DNA of 64,000 nucleotides from Clostridium culturomicium (GTDB taxonomy: Bacteria > Bacillota > Clostridia > Clostridiales > Clostridiaceae): contig NZ_CCXK01000017.1 of the NCBI RefSeq assembly GCF_000821305.1, positions 1,579,504 through 1,643,503 of the forward strand, in the 5' to 3' direction. Positions 35,737-44,798 of this stretch are shown piece by piece. Both the position numbers and the translations under genes were made by a program. Numbering within the stretch: the stretch's first letter is position 1; each line of letters opens with the position of its first letter. Below the pieces are notes generated by a model that saw only the letters and a program-made list of their open reading frames with translations, was not told the DNA's origin and ran no database searches.

Positions 35737-38700
35737 TTAAATGTTGATTAATGTCGCCCCTACTTGCCCCTGTAATTCATTTATAGAGTTAATAGCAACT
35801 CTAGCAAACTCTGTAGAACCTACTTGAATAACTATATCTCTTGTATCTCCATTGTCTGTGCTTGGGAACTTTCTCTCCATAGCATTCTCTACTGCTTCTC
35901 CCATAGCCTGTGCTATCTTAGTAGTGAAGCTTGTATTTTCCAGTGGTACTACCATCTCTTTTTGAGAGCCACCACTTAGAGAATCTCCAGCGATATATGA
36001 ACCCATAAGAGTAGGCTTATCTACAATACCTCCCCTAGCAAGTCTAGGAACATTTATTGTGCTAAGAGTGTTAATATTAACTCCTGGAATAGCATTGATT
36101 AATTTAATAGCTCTGTTAATAGCTCTAATAAATCCATTGATAGTATTCTCTGCAAAGTTAATAACTGTGTTAATAGTAGATTTGAATGCTCCACCCATTG
36201 CGTTACCAATAGATGTTGCTATATTAGTAAACTGGCTCTTAATAGTATTCCATACTCCACCGAAGAACTTACCCACAGGAGAGAATACATTCTTGATAGC
36301 TGTCCATGCGTCACTAAATATCTGTCCGAACCATGATACAACATTGCTGAATGTATCTTTGATTCCTTTCCAGCAATCCTTACCGAATTGGATCATTGCG
36401 TCCTTCCATTTATTAAAGTCATCTTTTATTGCATTGAATATTTCAAGTGCCTTATCTTTAATATCTGTGAAGAACTGCTTTATCTTTTCGACAGCTTCTC
36501 CAGTCTTTTCTTTTATCTTGTCCCATGCTTCTATAGCTATTTCCTTAATCTTATCCCAGTTCTTAGCCAGTAATACACCTGCTGTAATTAAAGCTCCTAT
36601 TGCTAGTATTACAAGAGTAATTGGTGAAGTTAAGAATGCAACTACACCAGCGAATCCAGAAGTTATTGCAGTTGCTATTAAACATATACCGTTCCATATT
36701 CCTATCGCTAAATTAACTGCACCCCATGCTAATGCAAATGATGATACAAGGAGAGTGATTACATTGATTACTTCTTGATGTTCTTTCATCCAATCTCCTA
36801 TTGCTGTTAAAGCTACTGCTAATCCTTCAAGTACAGATACAATTATGCCACCTGTCCATTCTGCGATTGGTTGTAAGAAATAATCCCATAACCATGTGAA
36901 TGAAGTTTGAAAGCCTTTAAGAATAGGATCTAAAACTTTCAATGCACCCGATAATAAATCAAAGAAAGCTGGTAATGCGTCCTCTATTACCCATTTAGAA
37001 AGTGGAGCGAGTATATTTTCTATGAACCATAGAATACTTTCTCCGATGGTATCTATAATTGGTTTTATAGAAGCTTTAAGATTTTCGAAGCTTGCTATTA
37101 GATTATCGAATTTAATGCCAGCGAAATATCCTCTTATCTTTTCAGCTAGTTTGCTTATAGGAGTTTCTACTTGTGTCATGTCTATGTTAGGTTTTATATC
37201 CATATCTACAGAGCCACCACCAGCACCAGCTCCACCAGAGTCACCAGAACCACTATCTTTATTAGTACTCATTATGTTTATTTCATCGAATCCCATTAGT
37301 GAGCCTTTTAGCTTCTTAGCACTTGCTGTAGCACTATCTAAGTTTCCTCCTAAGTCAGATACATCACCAGCTACTGCTCCTATTCCTCCACCACTTCCAC
37401 CAGAGGAAGTCATTTGAATACCGAACAGAGCGTACATAAAGTTAGCTATTACACCTAGTACCTTATTAAGTGCTCGCACAAATGAGTTAAGTATTGGAAG
37501 AACCACTTGTACTATTGGCATAAAGCATTTACCTAGAGATATCATTGTCTGATTTAGTTGTAATTGAAGTAATCTTAATTGGTTTGCAGGACTATCTATG
37601 CTTCTAGCAAAATCACCTTGCGCTGTTGATGTCTGAGCCATAATAGCTTGATATCTTATCATCATCTTCTCTGAATTGCTCATAGCGTCTTTGTAGCCAT
37701 ACTGCTTAAGAGTATTTACATCAACCATTATTCCTAGCTGTTTAAGAGCTTCTGTTTCTCCTGTTATACCACTTCTTAACTTAGTGAAAGCTTCATCAGA
37801 ACTAATGTTATAGAAGGAAGCCATATCACCAGCAAGACTAGATAATGCTTTTGACATATCCATTGCACTATCCCTACCCATACCTAGTGAAGTAGCCATA
37901 TTAAAAATGGTTGCTGCGTTTTTCTGTAACTCCTGTGACGCAACCCCTACACTATCCTGTAATGTATCTGCCCACTCTTCAATGGCCTTTGTATCTTTAC
38001 CAAACACAACTCCGATTAGGTTAGCATTCTCTATAGAATCCATAGCACTTGATATAGATTTACCTATTGTTCTGAATACCATAAATACAGATAAGAACGG
38101 AAGTAACCTCTTAAGAGTGCCTATAAGTCCATTAGTAGAAGCTTTCACCCTATCTGTAGACTTTGCTAATGAATCTTGACTTGCCTTATATTTATGAGTG
38201 CTTATAGTAGCTTTGCTAATTTTAGCTGAAACATCTTTTATGGAATTGCTCCACTTCTTACCAGCTTCGCTTACTTTATTTATCGAACCTTTTATCTTGG
38301 TAAATGCTGTAGAGCCTGCTACTTGGAAAAGTCCTCGCTCTATTGCATATGTAGCCTGCGTTACTGCTATCTTTATTTTATTAGGTATTTCAGCCAACTT
38401 ATCTGTTAAAGGCTTTATCTTATTTTGAATGGCTTGTATTTGAGTTTGTACTGCATTCATATTTGAAGATGAACCTCTATCAAATGACCTTGGAGCCGAA
38501 ATAGTTGGTACTGCATTATCTTGTTTACTAGTTATGCCAGTTAAGGACTTTATCTTATCTACATAAGAAGCTATGGTTTCTTTAAATGAAGCCATCATGG
38601 TCTGATATACTGTTACAGTTTCCTGTAGAACTTCTCTTTGTCCATCTTCATCAAATGATTCTGAACCCCAGCCTATGTTTACCTCTTTGAAAGCATTCTT

Positions 38701-39306
38701 AAGAGGATCTTTTACACCCAGCTTCTCAAGTTGCTTTCTCTGTCTAGTAATCATGTCTTCATAATCTTTAGTAACAGCTTTGAAAACATTACCATATACA
38801 TCTTTAACAGCTTCTGCGTCATTCTTTACAGCTTTACCTAGGTTACTTCCACTTATGGTTTGAATTATTCCAGCCTTTACTTCATTTCCTACTGCTTTCC
38901 CTACAGTTGCGCCCATAGCAAGGCTTGACATCATATCAGCAGTAGAAGAATTACTTTGCTTATTTTCTGCGTACTGTGTCTTGATAACTATATTAGTATT
39001 CACACCAGATATTGCAGTCTTAAGCTGATTAGTTGCATTTAAAGCTTCTTTGATAGAGTTGGTTGCTTTAGTAACACTTGTAGTTAATGCTTCCATGTTC
39101 TTTTTAACGTTAGTTACATTACTATTCATTGTCTTAAGAGAGTTGTTGACGCTATTAAGATTAGTAGTAAGTTTACCGAAGGATCTGTCTATCTCTTTAG
39201 CTCCTTTATTGATTTCAGTTTGTACTTTCTTGAACTCTGATTGAAGTTTACTCATATTAGCTGAAATAATAATCTGTAACTGTTCTATAGTTAATTGTTC
39301 TGCCAT
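35737..39306 (-). CDS. Tail tape measure protein
   Basis: The 1189-residue protein sets tail length. It begins with coiled-coil helices, has a TP901-type core around residues 400-560, and a hydrophobic block (about residues 840-930, VINVITLLVSSFALAW onward) that could enter the host membrane. It ends with a Gly-rich segment and LARGGIVDKPTLMGSYIAGD, common at tape-measure C-termini. By the usual rule of about 1.5 Angstrom per residue the tail would be near 180 nm; this is an estimate. It follows the tail chaperone genes. Confidence 0.93.
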   Translation of the reverse strand: MAEQLTIEQLQIIISANMSKLQSEFKKVQTEINKGAKEIDRSFGKLTTNLNSVNNSLKTMNSNVTNVKKNMEALTTSVTKATNSIKEALNATNQLKTAISGVNTNIVIKTQYAENKQSNSSTADMMSSLAMGATVGKAVGNEVKAGIIQTISGSNLGKAVKNDAEAVKDVYGNVFKAVTKDYEDMITRQRKQLEKLGVKDPLKNAFKEVNIGWGSESFDEDGQREVLQETVTVYQTMMASFKETIASYVDKIKSLTGITSKQDNAVPTISAPRSFDRGSSSNMNAVQTQIQAIQNKIKPLTDKLAEIPNKIKIAVTQATYAIERGLFQVAGSTAFTKIKGSINKVSEAGKKWSNSIKDVSAKISKATISTHKYKASQDSLAKSTDRVKASTNGLIGTLKRLLPFLSVFMVFRTIGKSISSAMDSIENANLIGVVFGKDTKAIEEWADTLQDSVGVASQELQKNAATIFNMATSLGMGRDSAMDMSKALSSLAGDMASFYNISSDEAFTKLRSGITGETEALKQLGIMVDVNTLKQYGYKDAMSNSEKMMIRYQAIMAQTSTAQGDFARSIDSPANQLRLLQLQLNQTMISLGKCFMPIVQVVLPILNSFVRALNKVLGVIANFMYALFGIQMTSSGGSGGGIGAVAGDVSDLGGNLDSATASAKKLKGSLMGFDEINIMSTNKDSGSGDSGGAGAGGGSVDMDIKPNIDMTQVETPISKLAEKIRGYFAGIKFDNLIASFENLKASIKPIIDTIGESILWFIENILAPLSKWVIEDALPAFFDLLSGALKVLDPILKGFQTSFTWLWDYFLQPIAEWTGGIIVSVLEGLAVALTAIGDWMKEHQEVINVITLLVSSFALAWGAVNLAIGIWNGICLIATAITSGFAGVVAFLTSPITLVILAIGALITAGVLLAKNWDKIKEIAIEAWDKIKEKTGEAVEKIKQFFTDIKDKALEIFNAIKDDFNKWKDAMIQFGKDCWKGIKDTFSNVVSWFGQIFSDAWTAIKNVFSPVGKFFGGVWNTIKSQFTNIATSIGNAMGGAFKSTINTVINFAENTINGFIRAINRAIKLINAIPGVNINTLSTINVPRLARGGIVDKPTLMGSYIAGDSLSGGSQKEMVVPLENTSFTTKIAQAMGEAVENAMERKFPSTDNGDTRDIVIQVGSTEFARVAINSINELQGQVGATLINI

Positions 39307-39320
39307 GCTTTACACCTCCA

Positions 39321-39718
39321 TTATTTTTTAAATTTCTTATTGTGAGCCATAGCAAAGTTCATAAACCTTGCTACGTCTACTGACCAATCCTTCTCTTTCT
39401 TCTGCTCCTTGACTACATCATCAAATAGGCCTGGGAAAGCTTTATCTATACTTGGATATTCACTGTTAGAATCAAGAAGGCGAGCTACACTTGCACCGAT
39501 TAAATCAGCTAACCTATATGTAAGTGAAGCTTGCTCTCTTGTCCTTTCTAATTTTTCATCATTGTAGGCTTTGAGATATATACAAATTTCACCATAGGTA
39601 AGCTCCCAATAATTATTTATGGATATTCCGGCTCTTACTGCGAGTGGAAGTAATTCATTGAATACTTCTTCTAGTGTCTGAGGTTTTGTGGGCAAAGCTT
39701 TCCCTTGCCCACTACTTA
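39321..39718 (-). CDS. Tail assembly chaperone, frameshift extension (gpT-like part)
   Basis: This frame of about 132 codons overlaps the end of the first chaperone gene and has no ATG near its start; the first usable initiator is a TTG at 39695 inside a hairpin. It is open back to the slippery site at 39719-39725. A -1 shift there would fuse it to the upstream protein, giving about 246 residues. Lambda gpG/gpGT and many siphoviruses make their tail chaperones this way. It lies directly before the tape measure gene, the expected place. The helical sequence itself shows no known motif. Confidence 0.85.
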
Positions 39719-39725
39719 GTTTTTT
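39688..39725 (-). promoter_or_regulatory. Programmed -1 ribosomal frameshift signal
   Basis: The last codons of the first chaperone gene read GCA AAA AAC TAA, which gives the X XXY YYZ heptamer A AAA AAC in the correct frame. A 6-base spacer follows, then a perfect 8-bp hairpin (GTGGGCAA with TTGCCCAC, 9-base loop; 39688-39712). The -1 frame is open across this point into the next coding segment. Confidence 0.88.
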
Positions 39726-40060
39726 GCCTCTTCACCTTGCTTCTGCTCTTCCTTGAAGAATCCAGACACTTTGAATACTTCTAAAATTACAGGCATAAGC
39801 TCTACTAATGTTCCACCAGCTTCTACGTACTCATCATATAAGTCATAAGTCTTTTCTTCTGTGTAGCCATGTTCAAATGCTTGTAAAGATGAATGAAGAA
39901 TAGTGATTAATGTACCTACCTTTGGCATTGAACCATTAGATAGCTCCATCATTACATCTAGTGGAGATTTGCCAAGCTTTCTTTCTAGCTCTACACAATC
40001 TCTTGCTCTAAGTCTTAGTTTTAATTCTTTAGTTCCTATAGTTAAATTTGTATACATCAT
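39716..40060 (-). CDS. Tail assembly chaperone (gpG-like)
   Basis: The 114-residue protein (KELKLRLRARDCVELERKLGKSPLD at its N-terminal half) precedes the tape measure gene after the major tail protein. This is the standard position of the short tail chaperone that coats the tape measure during tail assembly. Its stop codon directly follows a frameshift heptamer, so most ribosomes should make this short form and a minority the fused longer form. A second in-frame Met follows the first. Confidence 0.82.
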   Translation of the reverse strand: MMYTNLTIGTKELKLRLRARDCVELERKLGKSPLDVMMELSNGSMPKVGTLITILHSSLQAFEHGYTEEKTYDLYDEYVEAGGTLVELMPVILEVFKVSGFFKEEQKQGEEAKN

Positions 40061-40129
40061 GTTAAATTACCTCACTTTGATTATTATTAGTAAAAAAAAT
40101 AAGGGGCAGATGTTGCCCCTGTGTTTGTC

Positions 40130-40549
40130 TTATGCTGGATTTGATACTTCCATATCGCTGTTTAATGTTAGAGTAGCTGTGAATGTTAAAGCTCCGTTTA
40201 CAGAAGCTCCATCTAACTTAGTTGCTACAGAAGCTGAGAATGTAAAAGCAGTTCCATCTGGAAGCTCTACTTTATATTCATCTATTCCCTCTGCTTCCTC
40301 TAGTCCTCTTAATATTCTGTAAGAAGCTCCTTCTCCAGAGTTATCATATAAGAACTTGAATGCTAAATCTCCATAGTCTTTGATACCATTGATGTATCTC
40401 TTAGAGCCATCTGCTAGAGTAGTTACCTCAACTTTCTCTACTGTTCCACCCAATTCAGGTACTTCTTGCAAATCAGGGATTACAACAAATTCTGTGTCCT
40501 TCTTATAAGATAGTGTTATACCTTTTGATAATATTCCTTGTCCTGCCAT
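40130..40549 (-). CDS. Major tail (tube) protein
   Basis: The product is about 139 residues, starting MAGQGILSKGITLSYKK, with a beta-rich central domain and a conserved ending (ALTFTATLTLNSDMEV) typical of phi13-type tail tube subunits. The start at 40549 is chosen because AAGGAGG lies 8 bases upstream, whereas the ATG two codons earlier is too close. It lies between head-tail connectors and the tail chaperones. Confidence 0.85.
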   Translation of the reverse strand: MAGQGILSKGITLSYKKDTEFVVIPDLQEVPELGGTVEKVEVTTLADGSKRYINGIKDYGDLAFKFLYDNSGEGASYRILRGLEEAEGIDEYKVELPDGTAFTFSASVATKLDGASVNGALTFTATLTLNSDMEVSNPA

Positions 40550-40562
40550 GTGCATGACCTCC

Positions 40563-40910
40563 TTAGTTATTCAATAGTTCTTTTGCTGTGCCCTTATATT
40601 TGATTACTTTCTGAAAAAGGGCATTATTAAAGACTTCAAGAGAACTCAATCTCCTAAAGCCTAATGGTTTCATTATTCTATCTATCTCTATAGCTTTTTC
40701 GCTAAGAGTTCTAATATCACTTGCCCACACTTTAATCATGAATGTCACATCACTATAAGAGAGCGTGTCCCCTACTAAGGTATCTGCATTGTTAATCTCG
40801 GTATATGTGATACAAGGATATTGTGTCTTGTCATTTAAGAAGCTTTCATAGAAAATTGGTAGTCCAGCTTTTTGCAGCTCCTTAACTAACTGTGGCTTAT
40901 AATCAATCAT
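40563..40910 (-). CDS. Tail completion / terminator protein (DUF3168-like)
   Basis: The 115-residue protein (KELQKAGLPIFYESFLND, PCITYTEINNADTLVGD) occupies the slot between the HK97 gp10-like gene and the tail tube gene, where the tail terminator that caps the tube is usually encoded. The pattern ITYxExNNxD is common in that group. Its start codon abuts the previous stop codon. Confidence 0.75.
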   Translation of the reverse strand: MIDYKPQLVKELQKAGLPIFYESFLNDKTQYPCITYTEINNADTLVGDTLSYSDVTFMIKVWASDIRTLSEKAIEIDRIMKPLGFRRLSSLEVFNNALFQKVIKYKGTAKELLNN

Positions 40911-41254
40911 TATCTAGCCACCTTTCTAATATGTTTTATAATATCTTTTATAATATATTTTCTATTAGCTTCTAATGCTGGATTCATAAAGGGTTTCGCC
41001 CTCTGGTCTTTGTCACCATACTCAACATTTACTGCGTACTCTACGTCTGTTCCTATGCTTACCTCTTGCTGTGCTGAATTTACTTTAACGGTAATTGAAT
41101 CACGTAATGTACCTGTTTGTACTGGGCATAGTTCCTGTGCGTCTTCCTTTATTGTATTGGCAGTTTCTTTTAATGAATCCATGTATAAGTTCTTACTTGA
41201 TAATGTGTTGAGTTTTGAAATTAAGCTGTCCATGTTTTTAATAGTTACTGCCAT
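40910..41254 (-). CDS. HK97 gp10-like head-tail joining protein
   Basis: The product is 114 residues, starting MAVTIKNMDSLISKLNTL. The signature CPVQTGTLRDSITVK followed by YAVNVEYGD and AKPFMNPALEAN identifies the HK97 gp10 family of neck proteins. The start at 41254 is chosen because AGAGGTG lies just upstream; the longer frame reaches 41284 and overlaps the previous gene. Confidence 0.9.
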   Translation of the reverse strand: MAVTIKNMDSLISKLNTLSSKNLYMDSLKETANTIKEDAQELCPVQTGTLRDSITVKVNSAQQEVSIGTDVEYAVNVEYGDKDQRAKPFMNPALEANRKYIIKDIIKHIRKVAR

Positions 41255-41255
41255 G

Positions 41256-41552
41256 CTACACCTCTTGTAATGATAATTGAGCAAGTCTTCCGAAGTTATT
41301 TGTATATCTAATCATGTACGCTGTATCTCCATCAACTAGCTTCATATCTGTAGAAAGTGTTTTATCTTGAGTTAGTCCTATGTGTGTAGCTTCTACATAG
41401 CGAATATCTTTTTCATTCACCTTGTATTCCTTATTATTGATAGCAACGTCTACAGTCTTGCTATAGATAAAAGAAGAAGCTGGTTGACCATACTCATCAT
41501 ATCCAGCTTCTCTCACATAGAGCTTATAAGGTTTCATCTGATTATTTATCAT
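41256..41552 (-). CDS. Head closure / connector protein
   Basis: The 98-residue protein starts MINNQMKPYKLYVREAGYDE and is beta-rich (YMIRYTNNFGRLAQLSL). Its position after the gp6-like connector and before the gp10-like protein is that of the head closure (stopper) protein. The start overlaps the previous stop by 4 bases, so translation is coupled. Confidence 0.72.
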   Translation of the reverse strand: MINNQMKPYKLYVREAGYDEYGQPASSFIYSKTVDVAINNKEYKVNEKDIRYVEATHIGLTQDKTLSTDMKLVDGDTAYMIRYTNNFGRLAQLSLQEV

Positions 41553-41854
41553 AGAGTTCTAACCTTCTTAAATCTATTAAGAGCTTTATATATATCTACT
41601 GGATAATCGAATAGTAGGCTTTCAGATACACCACTATAAGATTGAGCCGATAATCCTTCTGCTCCTATTTGTGTTTTCTTGTACCTTACCATTTTGCATA
41701 CTGTAGAATCTAGTGAGTTGTTATACACAGTAAGGTTACAATAAGCCATAGCGTCTGCTTTAGCTTCATCTATGAGTGCTTCGAAGAATGAATCCTTAGA
41801 TTCATCCTCTTCTGCAATTCCATAGAACAGCTTTAGGTTCTCTAGTATATCCAT
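41549..41854 (-). CDS. Head-tail connector protein (gp6-like)
   Basis: The 101-residue helical protein (DEAKADAMAYCNLTVYN; MVRYKKTQIGAEGLSAQSYSGVSE) matches the pattern of gp6/gp15-type adaptor proteins that attach beneath the portal. It follows the capsid gene by 21 bases and overlaps the next gene. Confidence 0.82.
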   Translation of the reverse strand: MDILENLKLFYGIAEEDESKDSFFEALIDEAKADAMAYCNLTVYNNSLDSTVCKMVRYKKTQIGAEGLSAQSYSGVSESLLFDYPVDIYKALNRFKKVRTL

Positions 41855-41875
41855 TCTCGAAGCCTGTCCTTTCTA

Positions 41876-42682
41876 CTATACTGCTGGTTTACCTACTACA
41901 ACTGCGCCCTCTTTGTTGTTAAGCTTGAATGCGTCATAGTAAACTCTTCCCTCTACTAATGCACCGTTATATCCTGGAGCATCCATATGAACTATATAAT
42001 CTTGAAGCTTATCTGCTGCACAAGTAGCACATGGGTGGCAAGCGATGAACTCCACACCTTCTGGCATTCTATTTGCAGGCACTTTAATTACTGCAAATCC
42101 ATCTATTTCACCAACTTGTCCTTTAAACTTGATACTCATACCAGACTCTGAAGCCAATACAAATGAAGGATCTAGCTTTATTCCTTTATAGAAACTGTTC
42201 TTAACGTACAGTATTCTTCCTTCTTGTGGAACTAAAGCTTCATCCATTTTCTCTGTTGCATCTAATACTGCTTCATATGGCTTTTTAGCAACTATAATTA
42301 CTTCTTCTGCGCCTTCTGCAATCTTTTCGAATCTATAAGTATCAATCATTGGTATAATCTCTTGATCTATTTGTCTTGCTAAAGCTTCTGAAGCTTTTAT
42401 CATTGTTTCTTCCTCATTCATCTTATCTATTGTGAATGTAAAAGATTTGTCTTGAGTTAATGTAGCTTCTTGGATCTCATTTTGAAGCTCAGTTGGATTA
42501 CCATATCTATTAGAACCAACTCTTGAATAATCATTCATTGGTACTGTTGGTACAGAAGTAATCTTGATTGTCTTAGCTCCTTCGAATGAATAGTCATGGT
42601 TTACACCAGCATTGGATAGTGAACCAGCTTTAAATCTTTCATCTACTTTTTTTGCAAATTTTTCTGTTAATGTTATAGCCAT
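41876..42682 (-). CDS. Major capsid protein
   Basis: The 268-residue protein begins MAITLTEKFAKKVDERFKAG and contains FEGAKTIKITSVPTVPMNDY and NEEETMIKASEALARQIDQEI, typical of short HK97-fold capsid proteins of Firmicute siphoviruses that use a separate scaffold. AGGAGG precedes the start. A weak terminator stands between scaffold and capsid. Confidence 0.88.
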   Translation of the reverse strand: MAITLTEKFAKKVDERFKAGSLSNAGVNHDYSFEGAKTIKITSVPTVPMNDYSRVGSNRYGNPTELQNEIQEATLTQDKSFTFTIDKMNEEETMIKASEALARQIDQEIIPMIDTYRFEKIAEGAEEVIIVAKKPYEAVLDATEKMDEALVPQEGRILYVKNSFYKGIKLDPSFVLASESGMSIKFKGQVGEIDGFAVIKVPANRMPEGVEFIACHPCATCAADKLQDYIVHMDAPGYNGALVEGRVYYDAFKLNNKEGAVVVGKPAV

Positions 42683-42716
42683 ATAATATGACCTCCTTAG
42701 TTAATAATTTTTTGTA

Positions 42717-42743
42717 TTAAAAAAGACTGGTTAATTACCAGCC
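42717..42743 (-). terminator. Hairpin with T6 between scaffold and capsid
   Basis: GGCTGGT and ACCAGTC form a 7-bp stem with one wobble, overlapping the scaffold stop codon and followed by T6 on the minus strand. It may act as a partial terminator or an mRNA 3'-end stabiliser inside the head operon. Confidence 0.6.
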
Positions 42744-43247
42744 TGTTTTTGAAAATGCTTTTAATAATGGATCTGTTTCTTCATCTGTAGGAATTACATT
42801 CGGCTTAGATGGTGTTGTACCAGCAAGTGCTCTATCTGTAGCACTCTTAATAGCCATATCCCATACTGTCTTGAACTTTCTTACATTCATAATTGTTTCT
42901 TCTTCATCTGAACCAATTAAAAACGGAGCTAATGAAGTATCTACACCATAGCTTCTAAGTTGTTCTGTAGCTTTGATGTTCAGTTCAGCTTTCATAGACT
43001 TAGCCTTAAATTCAGCCAGCTCTCTTCTTTGCTCTTCCATATCAGCTCTTAGTCTTTCTTCTGCTGACATCTCTGCAAGTTTTCTTTGCTTTTCAGCTTC
43101 TTTTTCCATTCTTGTTTTCTCTCTAGCAAGTCTTTTAGTAATCATTAGCTCTACGTCCTCTTGTGAGAAGAACTTCTGACCTTCTGGAGCTACTTGCTCT
43201 TGATTTTCTACTTGTTGTGTTTCTGTTGATTGAATGTTTTCTTCCAT
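42735..43247 (-). CDS. Capsid scaffolding protein (DUF4355-like)
   Basis: The 170-residue protein is Gln/Glu-rich at the N-terminus, with a highly charged helical middle (REKTRMEKEAEKQRKLAEM) and the conserved tail LRSYGVDTSLAPFLIGSDEE. This is the pattern of the scaffold proteins encoded before the capsid gene in such phages. It directs procapsid assembly and is not retained in the virion. Confidence 0.85.
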   Translation of the reverse strand: MEENIQSTETQQVENQEQVAPEGQKFFSQEDVELMITKRLAREKTRMEKEAEKQRKLAEMSAEERLRADMEEQRRELAEFKAKSMKAELNIKATEQLRSYGVDTSLAPFLIGSDEEETIMNVRKFKTVWDMAIKSATDRALAGTTPSKPNVIPTDEETDPLLKAFSKTGW

Positions 43248-43327
43248 AGTTAATTACCTCCAGTTTTAAGTCCGAGTAGACTAATATCCGAGTTATTCTT
43301 TAGAGCCTATAACAAGTAAAAAAGGCA

Positions 43328-43357
43328 TAATAAAAGCACCCAGTTAAATGAGTGCTT
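43328..43357 (-). terminator. Terminator after the BppU-like gene
   Basis: AGCACTCA and TGGGTGCT form an 8-bp stem with one wobble, overlapping the gene's stop and followed by TTTTATT on the minus strand. It would separate terminase-portal transcripts from the scaffold-capsid genes. Confidence 0.65.
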
Positions 43358-44798
43358 GTAAATTTTCTATAGCTTTATTTGCATTTATGATATTGTGTTT
43401 AAAATGTTCTATTTGCTCTTGAATCATATTAGCTTCTTTCTCATCATATTCAAGAGTAGTTGGCAGATGTGGCTCTGTATAGTTGGGAGCAGTCCAGATT
43501 TCCTTTTTTTCAGCATCTGTATCTGTAGAAAGCAATTCTATTTCTCCAAGCTGGATTGCTTCTTTATAGTTAGGCAAGCTATTCCATATCTCCTTACCCA
43601 TTTTGAAAGTAAATTTTCCACTTCCACCCTTATAATAGGATTTTGTTATAATCATTTCAACTTTAACAATATCCATTGGGTATGGATAAGTAACATACAT
43701 TCCTGCCCTTGTTCTGCCGATTTCTGTATCTGTTCTGTACTGAGCATAACATAGAGAGGTTGGATCAAAAGCTGGCAAATAATAACCTGTTCCATAAAAT
43801 TCTCCATCCGAATCTACATTACCAATAGTTTTCATTTGGTCGCCATTTGGATATTTGTTAGGAATATTTGTTTCATATGCTCTCATTTCAAGCCTTTTAA
43901 TTTCTCCGTCAAAGTCTTTAAACCATAGATATAATTTATAATAAGGATTGTTGGTAGTTGTATCTGGAGCACTCATATCAGCAGTAAAATAAAATCTATT
44001 TGCTAACACGCCTGTAGGACTTGAAACTTCTATACTGTCTATATTACCAGCCATAGTTTCAAATGAATCTGTAGGAGCTGTTTCAACTCCTTTACTTGTA
44101 ATTGATGTAGCAAGAAACTCCTTACCAGCTCTTGTATTGGCTATTTCAGTTTCAAGTTCTGTCTGAAGCTCACCCATCTCAGCCATGTGCTGATTATTTA
44201 TATCTTCGATAATCTGTAGATGTTCTTCTTCCATAGCTCCCATTTGAGCTAAGTATTCATCTTCCATGGTTTCCATTTCAAGCTCATGGGTTGCGTCTAT
44301 ATCTTCTTTCGCTTTATCTATGTTAGAAGCCATTTTCTCTAATGCGTCAGAAGGAGCTGTAGGCTCACCTAGATTAGTAATAGAAGTTGCTAGCGCTTTT
44401 CTTCCTTCTGTAAGGTCTTCTATAACATAGTCTTCATTCATGTCACCAGCAGTGTCTTCTACAAAGATTGAGAAGGCCGGAACTGTAACTCTATTGTTCT
44501 CTAAGTCAAATAAATGAATATGACAAAGATGTTCACCTACTTCTTCGAGCTGGTCTAGTATAGCAGCTTCTATGTGTAGGGATATTATGCTGTCCTGTAC
44601 TTGTTCTTTTGGGATAGTTACAGGCTCTTTGGTAGGAGGAACTATTACAGCTCCTGCAAATGTGCTATCTAATGTGTAGGGATTATCTATTAATGTGATA
44701 TTTAAGATAACTCCTCTATCTTTTCTGTATAAATAAATCTTGCTATCTGGCTTAGATTTGTTATTCTTGATTGTTAGGTTCACTTTTCTTGTTATCAT
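43344..44798 (-). CDS. BppU-like baseplate/fibre protein located between portal and scaffold
   Basis: The N-terminal ~120 residues (DRGVILNITLIDNPYTL, HLCHIHLFDLENNRVTVPAF) resemble the BppU domain that attaches receptor-binding parts to baseplates. Two copies of an ALATSITNLGEPTAPSDALE-type repeat flank a Met/Glu-rich coiled coil (about residues 165-215), and a beta-rich domain forms the rest. At 484 residues it looks like a virion surface protein, yet it lies where a minor head protein is expected. Its start overlaps the portal gene by 38 bases with GGAGGTG upstream, so it is translated with the head genes. Confidence 0.75.
   Translation of the reverse strand: MITRKVNLTIKNNKSKPDSKIYLYRKDRGVILNITLIDNPYTLDSTFAGAVIVPPTKEPVTIPKEQVQDSIISLHIEAAILDQLEEVGEHLCHIHLFDLENNRVTVPAFSIFVEDTAGDMNEDYVIEDLTEGRKALATSITNLGEPTAPSDALEKMASNIDKAKEDIDATHELEMETMEDEYLAQMGAMEEEHLQIIEDINNQHMAEMGELQTELETEIANTRAGKEFLATSITSKGVETAPTDSFETMAGNIDSIEVSSPTGVLANRFYFTADMSAPDTTTNNPYYKLYLWFKDFDGEIKRLEMRAYETNIPNKYPNGDQMKTIGNVDSDGEFYGTGYYLPAFDPTSLCYAQYRTDTEIGRTRAGMYVTYPYPMDIVKVEMIITKSYYKGGSGKFTFKMGKEIWNSLPNYKEAIQLGEIELLSTDTDAEKKEIWTAPNYTEPHLPTTLEYDEKEANMIQEQIEHFKHNIINANKAIENLQALI

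Noticed and set aside
36059..36778. 239-codon plus-strand frame
   Set aside because: Antisense to the hydrophobic part of the tape measure gene; its apparent membrane helices come from complementing that region.
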